Source: Salinithrix halophila
GTDB taxonomy: Bacteria; Bacillota; Bacilli; Thermoactinomycetales; DSM-45169
NCBI RefSeq assembly: GCF_042650125.1
Contig: NZ_JBHSAP010000009.1
Location: forward strand, 310,001 to 374,000
Length of the DNA stretch: 64,000 bases
Direction of reading: 5' to 3'
How positions within the stretch are numbered: the first letter of the stretch is position 1; every line of letters begins with the position of its first letter. Position numbers and translations under genes: made by a program. Positions 58,979-64,000 of the stretch are shown one piece after another. The notes under the pieces are model-generated. The model was not told where the DNA came from. It made no database searches and saw only the letters and a list, made by a program, of their open reading frames with translations.

Positions 58979-61336
58979 TTAATCCCCTTGTTCTGACGGT
59001 GGGGGCGGCTGTGGGATGCCGACCTCGTCCCCCTGTTGGTCATCTCCCGGGTTTTCTGGATCATCGGGTGGCGGTGGACTATCACCATTCCCTTGTTGGC
59101 CACCTCCCGGATTTCCAGTCTCCGGATTGTCGTTGGAAGGAGGGGGAGTCTGCCGATCGGGCGGCTTCTGCGGGCCCTTCTCCCCATTGCCATCTCCGTC
59201 ATTCTCCTCTTTCTTTTTCACCTTGTTGCATTCGAAACACTTGTAGGGGAGAGGAGACTGGTACTTAAATCGGTGCCCTGGGGGCGAGAGTTTGCTATCT
59301 TTCTTGGTAATCGCATTAAAGATCGCAGACCAGACGATCTTTGCCCGCTTGTCGTTGGGCAAGGATTTATTCTGGTCGTACCCAATCCAGACCCCGAGAG
59401 TGATGTCCGGCGTATAACCCATGAACCAAACATCGGACGTATTGTTGGTCGTTCCTGTTTTACCAGCTAGATCGTATCCCGGTGCCCGAGCTCCTATGTA
59501 ATTCCCTGTTCCTTTTCGGACAACGTCCCGCAACATATCGGTCGTCCAATATGCGGCCCGGGAGGAGAACACCTGAACCGGATCTTGTTTGTGTTCGTAT
59601 ACCACCTTGCCATTGGCGTCCTCAATCCGCTGGATCATGAAAGGTTCATTGAACTTTCCTTGGTTGCCCAGCATGGCATAGCCTGCGGCCATCCGCTGGG
59701 GAGTGAACCCATAGGTGAATCCGCCGATTGCAGAGGCTTCTCCGTCATGCTCATGCACCGGAAAGTTCATCTTACGCAGGTAATCGAGTCCCGCTTGCAC
59801 CCCTACTGCACGCAATGCCTTGATGGCCGGGATGTTGATCGATTTCATCAGAGCTTCCCGCGCGGTCATGGCTCCGTCGTAACGACGGGTGTAGTTACGG
59901 TAAACCCCGCTGGCATGGGCGAGAGGTTCGTCGATCATAATCGATTCCGGAGAGATGATGCCTCGATCAAGGGCTGGTCCGAAATCAAGGAGCGGCTTAA
60001 TCGCAGAACCCGGCTGTTGGGGAGCATCATTTCCCAAAGCGCGGTTCACTTGGCTATCCTTAAAATTTCGTCCGCCCACAAAGCCCAGGGTAGCTCCGGT
60101 CTTCGTATCGAGAAGGGCGGCACCCACTTGCTCCTTGGCGTTCTTATACGTCCGCCCGTTCATCGTGTAGGTGATCGGTGAAGCGTATAAATCGTTATTC
60201 TGAGCCGCCTTGTTCATCGCCTTATAGACCTTTTGGTCGATGGTGGTATAAATCCGGTACCCCCCGGTTAGCACCTCTCCCCGGTATTTCTGAAGCGTGC
60301 TCCCATATTTGCCTTGTTTGCTCAACTTTTTCGGATCATTTCCATCCGCTTTCAAGAGAATCGAAGCAGCTTCCTCTTCCACGGCCATCGTGATGTAGGG
60401 GTATTTTGAATAAGCGTTTTTCTCCCCTTTTTTAGCCAAAGACTTCTTGATGTCAAATTGAGCCGCTTCCTTGTATTCCGCTTCGGTGATCTTCTTGTTT
60501 TCTACCATATTGCGTAGAACTGCCTTCATCCGCCGCTTTCCGTTTTTCAGGTATTTCTCGCCTCGGAAAGGATTATAAGCATTAGGGCGCTGCACCATGC
60601 CAGCTATATAGGCGGATTGGGCCAAATTGAGATCCTTGGCATCCTTACCGAACATCCCCTGAGCCGCTGCCTGAACACCCAGCATATTACGACCGGTTAC
60701 CCCAGGACCGAAATAGACGCTGTTCAGATAAGCACCTAGAATCTTGTCCTTGGAGAAAAAATTATCCATCCGAACAGCCAGGAATATCTCTTTGGCTTTC
60801 CGTTCGAACGTTTTACCGCGATCATCCAGGATGGAGTTTTTCACGAGTTGCTGGGTAATCGTGCTTCCCCCGGTCTGGGCATCGGCGCCGGTCACCTTTT
60901 GGTAGACAGCCCGCATAATCGAACGGGGAACAATCCCTTCATGGGTGTAGAATTCCCGATCCTCAGTGGAAAGCAGGGCGTCAATTACGTGAGGGCTGAC
61001 ATCCTTCACCGTTACCACTTTCCGGTCCGCGTCGGTCCTCATCCGTCCGATGGGGGAACCGTCACGGAAATAAGCATAACTGGTCTGACTCCATTGTGAA
61101 ATTTTCGATTCCAGTGTAGCTTTCTCACGGACTGGCTCGTCCTTGACCAACGATGCGACATATCCCGCCGCTGCACCTACTGTCGCCATCGTTCCCAGAA
61201 GGAAAATTGTAAACAAGACAGTCAGTGTGAAAAGAACGCTTTTCAGCCACGGGCGTCCTTTGTCAGGTTTTTTCTGCATTACCTGATTATTGTTCTTTTT
61301 CTTTAAAAGGGAAAAAGGTGATTGTTGATCTGCCAC
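58979..61336 (-). CDS. Bifunctional class A penicillin-binding protein (PBP1A family)
   Basis: Peptidoglycan glycosyltransferase/transpeptidase of 785 residues: a cytoplasmic basic tail, a membrane anchor (about 33-58), the GT51 domain with EDREFYTHEG and GGSTITQQLVKN, and the transpeptidase with catalytic serine in PGSAIK, SINIPA and KTGTTN. The C-terminal 90 residues are a Pro/Gly/Asp-rich low-complexity tail after CFECNK. GTG start at 61336 follows GGAGGG. It stands in the position that comEA holds in B. subtilis. Confidence 0.95.
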   Translation of the reverse strand: MADQQSPFSLLKKKNNNQVMQKKPDKGRPWLKSVLFTLTVLFTIFLLGTMATVGAAAGYVASLVKDEPVREKATLESKISQWSQTSYAYFRDGSPIGRMRTDADRKVVTVKDVSPHVIDALLSTEDREFYTHEGIVPRSIMRAVYQKVTGADAQTGGSTITQQLVKNSILDDRGKTFERKAKEIFLAVRMDNFFSKDKILGAYLNSVYFGPGVTGRNMLGVQAAAQGMFGKDAKDLNLAQSAYIAGMVQRPNAYNPFRGEKYLKNGKRRMKAVLRNMVENKKITEAEYKEAAQFDIKKSLAKKGEKNAYSKYPYITMAVEEEAASILLKADGNDPKKLSKQGKYGSTLQKYRGEVLTGGYRIYTTIDQKVYKAMNKAAQNNDLYASPITYTMNGRTYKNAKEQVGAALLDTKTGATLGFVGGRNFKDSQVNRALGNDAPQQPGSAIKPLLDFGPALDRGIISPESIMIDEPLAHASGVYRNYTRRYDGAMTAREALMKSINIPAIKALRAVGVQAGLDYLRKMNFPVHEHDGEASAIGGFTYGFTPQRMAAGYAMLGNQGKFNEPFMIQRIEDANGKVVYEHKQDPVQVFSSRAAYWTTDMLRDVVRKGTGNYIGARAPGYDLAGKTGTTNNTSDVWFMGYTPDITLGVWIGYDQNKSLPNDKRAKIVWSAIFNAITKKDSKLSPPGHRFKYQSPLPYKCFECNKVKKKEENDGDGNGEKGPQKPPDRQTPPPSNDNPETGNPGGGQQGNGDSPPPPDDPENPGDDQQGDEVGIPQPPPPSEQGD

Positions 61337-61605
61337 CGCTCTCCACCCTCCTTGCGTCTAGAATAATATTGTATCATATGATGGAAAATCCGGTGAGATG
61401 GTTTCTAAGAAAAAAGTCGATGGCAAATATGTGAACACCCTTATCGGAAAATTTATGGGATTGTCTCATTTCCGCTTTCTCCGTTCCCTACGCGTGCTGT
61501 GAAATCGTTAAAGGCATTGTTTTTCCTCTTTCGCCATGGTAGGATGAGACCTGTTTTGGGTAAACCTATAGAAATCCTTCTTTTTCGGCTCAAAAGGAGC
61601 CGTAT

Positions 61606-61800
61606 TGAGACTCCACACGGCTGAAGCCATGGGATTCTTGGGTAGTTAGCGCCCTCAGTCCATTTCTGTTTCGGACAACTCCCAAGTTCAGGGCTGTCTC
61701 ATCAGCCCATCCCATGCAGTTAGAGTGTACCCACATGGGCGGAACGCCTGTTACCAGCGTTCTAGTTCCTGATCGCTCACTCTTATGGTTTTACCCAGCG
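61606..61800 (-). ncRNA. omegaRNA-like segment
   Basis: The minus strand carries GGCGCTAACTACCCAAGAATC followed by the CCCATGGC...GTGTGGAGTCTCAA ending seen in TnpB guide RNA scaffolds, with several complementary segments upstream. If transcribed, the guide would come from the chromosomal bases directly downstream (61603 and below). Similarity is judged by eye, not by a covariance model. Confidence 0.45.
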
Positions 61801-61879
61801 GGAGAGATTCGTTCGCCGCTGGAACCCCATACCATAACGTTTTCAAGGAACCACCCACTACCAGTGGGATGAACACCGC
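61751..61879 (-). pseudogene. Possible TnpB C-terminal remnant
   Basis: An open stretch on the minus strand reads GSLKTLWYGVPAANES and ends VSDQELERW before a TAA at 61751. No start codon with a ribosome site, no RuvC motif and no zinc finger remain. It overlaps the start of the omegaRNA-like segment, as TnpB 3' ends usually do. Low confidence. Confidence 0.3.
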
Positions 61880-61912
61880 TCATATGTTCGATTATATTAG
61901 GGATTGGTTGCT

Positions 61913-61942
61913 CTTTCCACCCCCTTTTTTGGGGGTGGAAAG
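61913..61942. repeat. 12-bp perfect inverted repeat inside the decayed element
   Basis: CTTTCCACCCCC (61913-61924) and GGGGGTGGAAAG (61931-61942) flank a TTTTTT loop. No terminator T-run follows. The rest of 61337-62036 beyond the element shows no gene; 61380-61600 holds nothing I can name. Confidence 0.8.
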
Positions 61943-62036
61943 AAAACGCCGTCTTTCATCCACGATTGAAACCGTGGGCTTTCAAACGGCAACTTACTGT
62001 AAAAGAATCATCCTGTAAAAAGAGGAGGAATCGCTT

Positions 62037-62858
62037 GTGGTGGGTCGTCTGTTTCGTTTCTTTGTTATTTTTGTTTCATCCGTCCTGATCGGATTCGCCT
62101 TTAACATGTTCCTTCTTTCCCACAAAGTACTGAGCGGGGGGGTCTCCGGTATCGCGATGATCCTGGGCCTCGTCACATCGATCAATTCGGGAACGCTCAT
62201 TTTCTTATTAAACATCCCAATTTTCATTCTCGGCTGGATGAAACTGGGCAAGCGGTTCGTAACCATAAGTTTGTTCTCGGTGGCGGTCACTTCGATCTCC
62301 ATGGGCATCATCCCGGTGGAAAAGATCTCCGAAGACCCGATCCTCTCTTCCATCTTCGGCGGGGTTATTGTCGGCTTCGCTACAGGACTCATCTTCCGGA
62401 GCGGATCTTCCACCGGGGGCTTCGACATCGTCGGCATGGTGCTCACCCGCAAAAAAGACCTTCCTCTGGGCAGCCTCATTTTCTCCATGAATGCGATTGT
62501 CGTCTTTATCTCTGGTTTTGTTTTCAACTGGGACCTCGCTTTGTACACGATGGCTTCCATCTTCGTAACCGGCAAGACAATTGATGCCATCCACACCCGT
62601 CATATCAAACTCACGCTGATGATTATTACCCCCAAAGGGGATGAGGTAAAAGACCAGCTCCTCTCCAATCTTGTTCGGGGAATCACTATTCTTGACGGAG
62701 AAGGGGCCTACACCAAGGAGAAACGCCGAGTGCTGTTTACCGTCATCTCCCGCTATGAACTGGCCCATGTCAAACGGATGATCGCCGAAGTCGACCCACA
62801 GGCTTTTGTCAATATTACCCAAACCGTTGATGTTATGGGTTACTTCCGCCGTACATAA
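62037..62858 (+). CDS. YitT family membrane protein
   Basis: A 273-residue protein of the YitT/DUF161 family: five or six membrane segments in the first 180 residues (with LLSHKVLSGGVSGIA and RSGSSTGGFDIVG), then a cytoplasmic DUF2179 domain near the C-terminus (LTLMIITPKGDEVKDQLL). The transport or signalling role is unknown. GTG at 62037 follows GGAGG by 8 bases. It lies directly after the decayed IS element. Confidence 0.9.
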   Translation: MVGRLFRFFVIFVSSVLIGFAFNMFLLSHKVLSGGVSGIAMILGLVTSINSGTLIFLLNIPIFILGWMKLGKRFVTISLFSVAVTSISMGIIPVEKISEDPILSSIFGGVIVGFATGLIFRSGSSTGGFDIVGMVLTRKKDLPLGSLIFSMNAIVVFISGFVFNWDLALYTMASIFVTGKTIDAIHTRHIKLTLMIITPKGDEVKDQLLSNLVRGITILDGEGAYTKEKRRVLFTVISRYELAHVKRMIAEVDPQAFVNITQTVDVMGYFRRT

Positions 62859-62865
62859 GCCAGAA

Positions 62866-62925
62866 CAAAAAAAGCGAACACCCCGGGACCCTGTAATAGG
62901 AGGACATCAAGGTGTTCGCTTTTGG
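62866..62925. terminator. Long-loop bidirectional terminator
   Basis: AAAGCGAACACC near 62871-62882 pairs with GGTGTTCGCTTT (near 62911-62922) over a loop of about 28 bases. It lies between convergent genes, YitT (+) and the 86-residue ORF (-). Confidence 0.7.
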
Positions 62926-62932
62926 TTGGATC

Positions 62933-63193
62933 TCAAATCACTTGGGATTCCTTCTCCGCCGCCTTGTGCCAAGTTGGCAGGGATACCATAGCCAATTCAT
63001 CCCCGTAAACAATACCCATCTTGTCTGTAACATAGACCCGCCGTCTGCGATAGGTATAACTTTCTTTGATTCGCAGTCGGGTCACCTTGCCGAAGCCGTG
63101 AAGCAGTTGCAGCTCGTCCCCCGCTTCCATTGCGTTGAGGGTGGGGCCCGCTTCGACGCCGCCCATCACGAATTTCCCTTTGTGTGTCGCCAT
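62933..63193 (-). CDS. Hypothetical protein, 86 residues
   Basis: Not recognised. The product is a small, charged protein without a membrane segment; it begins MATHKGKFVMGGVEAG and has a basic stretch YTYRRRRVYV. The alternation of hydrophobic and charged residues suggests a small beta-barrel. The ATG at 63193 follows GGGAGG by 8 bases. It lies between a terminator and dcd, with a 230-bp gap upstream that holds the dcd terminator. Confidence 0.6.
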   Translation of the reverse strand: MATHKGKFVMGGVEAGPTLNAMEAGDELQLLHGFGKVTRLRIKESYTYRRRRVYVTDKMGIVYGDELAMVSLPTWHKAAEKESQVI

Positions 63194-63371
63194 GGAAACC
63201 GCCTCCCATTTGATTATTTCGAATATTTTACATTGTTACAATACGTTAACATTTTGATTACACCCTTTTGTCGTTCATTCTAATCTCTCTATACCCCTTC
63301 CACAACCAATTAATTTGACTAATGTTTGAACTATTGTGTGTTAACAAAATGTTCACATCTACCCTCGGCAG

Positions 63372-63410
63372 AAAAAAAGCCGACCGTTTCAAGAAACGGT
63401 CGGCTTTTTC
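63372..63410. terminator. Bidirectional terminator downstream of dcd
   Basis: GCCGACCGTTT (63379-63389) and AAACGGTCGGC (63394-63404) form a perfect 11-bp stem with A-run and T-run flanks. It ends the minus-strand dcd transcript. Confidence 0.93.
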
Positions 63411-63423
63411 CTTTGGCCTATTG

Positions 63424-63981
63424 TTAGATCCGGGGGAGTGTGATTCCCCGTTGATTCTGGTATTTCCCCTGTTTGTCCCGATAAGAGACTTCGCAAACTT
63501 CATCACTCTCAAAAAAGACCACCTGGCACAATCCTTCATTGGCGTAAATTTTGGCCGGAAGAGGTGTCGTATTGGAAATCTCCAACGTGACATGTCCTTC
63601 CCAGCCTGGCTCAAAAGGAGTTACATTGGTAATGATGCCACATCGAGCATAAGTGGATTTGCCAACACACATGGCTAATACATTATCCGGAATTCGGAAG
63701 TACTCCACCGAAGTGGCCAAAGCGAAGGAGTTCGGCGGTACAATGGCTACTTCCCCTTCAAAATCAAGAAAAGAATTTTCGTCGATCGCCTTGGGATCAA
63801 TCACCGGCATTAAAGCATTGTGGAAGATCTTGAAGTGAGTTCCTACCCGAAGGTCATACCCATAGCTGGAAAGGCCGAAGCTGACGGCTTCTCCCTTGCC
63901 CACGTTTCGGTCGACAAAGGGTTCGATCATGCCGTGTTCCAGGGCCATTTTCCGTATCCATTTATCCGATTTGATCGTCAT
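63424..63981 (-). CDS. dcd: dCTP deaminase
   Basis: Converts dCTP to dUTP for thymidylate synthesis. The 185 residues have the conserved VSFGLSSYGYDLRVG, VGKSTYARCGI and the Glu-containing EPGWEGHVTLEISNTT segments, with catalytic residues in the ARCGI/EGHVTLE region. The ATG at 63981 follows AGGGG. Whether it also has dUTPase activity cannot be told from the sequence. Confidence 0.95.
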   Translation of the reverse strand: MTIKSDKWIRKMALEHGMIEPFVDRNVGKGEAVSFGLSSYGYDLRVGTHFKIFHNALMPVIDPKAIDENSFLDFEGEVAIVPPNSFALATSVEYFRIPDNVLAMCVGKSTYARCGIITNVTPFEPGWEGHVTLEISNTTPLPAKIYANEGLCQVVFFESDEVCEVSYRDKQGKYQNQRGITLPRI

Positions 63982-64000
63982 AAACGCGCTTCCCCTTTTA

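Larger units (their letters stand above)
61604..61985 (-). mobile_element. Decayed IS200/IS605-type element (non-autonomous)
   Basis: On the minus strand the stretch begins with a subterminal hairpin (CCACG/CGTGG, 61960-61977) and ends with a hairpin CCCATGGC/GCCGTGTGG followed by AGTCTCAAT (61604-61633), which resembles the right end of TnpB-type elements. No transposase gene remains; a short frame resembling a TnpB tail lies inside. The right-hand part looks like an omegaRNA. Exact ends are uncertain. Confidence 0.5.

Noticed and set aside
62208..62822. A 204-codon minus frame opposite the YitT gene
   Set aside because: Antisense to a well-supported membrane protein gene; highly charged composition and no homology.

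Overview
The window is a chromosomal core region of an endospore-forming Gram-positive bacterium of the order Bacillales. Spore genes are spread through it (spoIIP, gpr, an alpha/beta-type SASP, yqfC, yqfD). Gene order follows the Bacillus subtilis sigA-dnaG ... yqeZ-yqeY-rpsU ... dnaK ... lepA-gpr-rpsT-holA-comEC region, read mostly on the minus strand. G+C is a little above one half, GTG and TTG starts are common, and a group III chaperonin sits inside the dnaK operon beside pyruvate phosphate dikinase genes. That combination suggests a member of the Thermoactinomycetaceae; the family assignment is inference, the order is firm.

Layout. Positions 1-3000: sigA (last codons cut by the window edge) and dnaG. 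3369-7556: a gluconeogenic regulatory operon, ccpN-ppsR-ppdK. 7757-8680: a lone plus-strand TIM-barrel isomerase gene. 8763-20942: glyQS under a T-box, then recO, yqzL, era, cdd, DUF502, dgkA, ybeY, pgpH, phoH, yqfD and yqfC. 21150-25154: SASP, the floA/nfeD membrane pair, yqeY and rpsU. 25370-28992: HIT, a proline-rich ORF, a Na/Pi cotransporter, deoC, a Nudix hydrolase and a possible zinc protein. 29141-38943: the heat-shock operon hrcA-cpnIII-grpE-dnaK-dnaJ-prmA-rsmE-mtaB under a perfect CIRCE element. 39024-45521: hemW, lepA, yqxA, spoIIP, gpr and rpsT. 45600-50865: small accessory genes, with trpS under a T-box. 51077-58850: holA, an ECF sigma/anti-sigma pair, psuK-psuG and comEC. 58979-63981: a class A PBP, a decayed IS200/IS605-type element that keeps an omegaRNA-like segment, a YitT protein, a small unknown gene and dcd.

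How the genes fit together. Replication and transcription initiation (dnaG, sigA), ribosome and tRNA maturation (era, ybeY, rsmE, prmA, mtaB, rpsU, rpsT, lepA), two tRNA synthetases under amino-acid-sensing T-boxes, and protein folding dominate. The ccpN-ppsR-ppdK operon links a gluconeogenesis repressor, the kinase/phosphorylase that switches PPDK on and off, and PPDK itself. The most distinctive feature is an archaeal-like chaperonin placed between hrcA and grpE, so that Hsp60-like and Hsp70 machines share one CIRCE-controlled transcript. A bulged hairpin after hrcA may set the relative level of the downstream chaperone message. No rRNA, tRNA, CRISPR array or prophage was seen.
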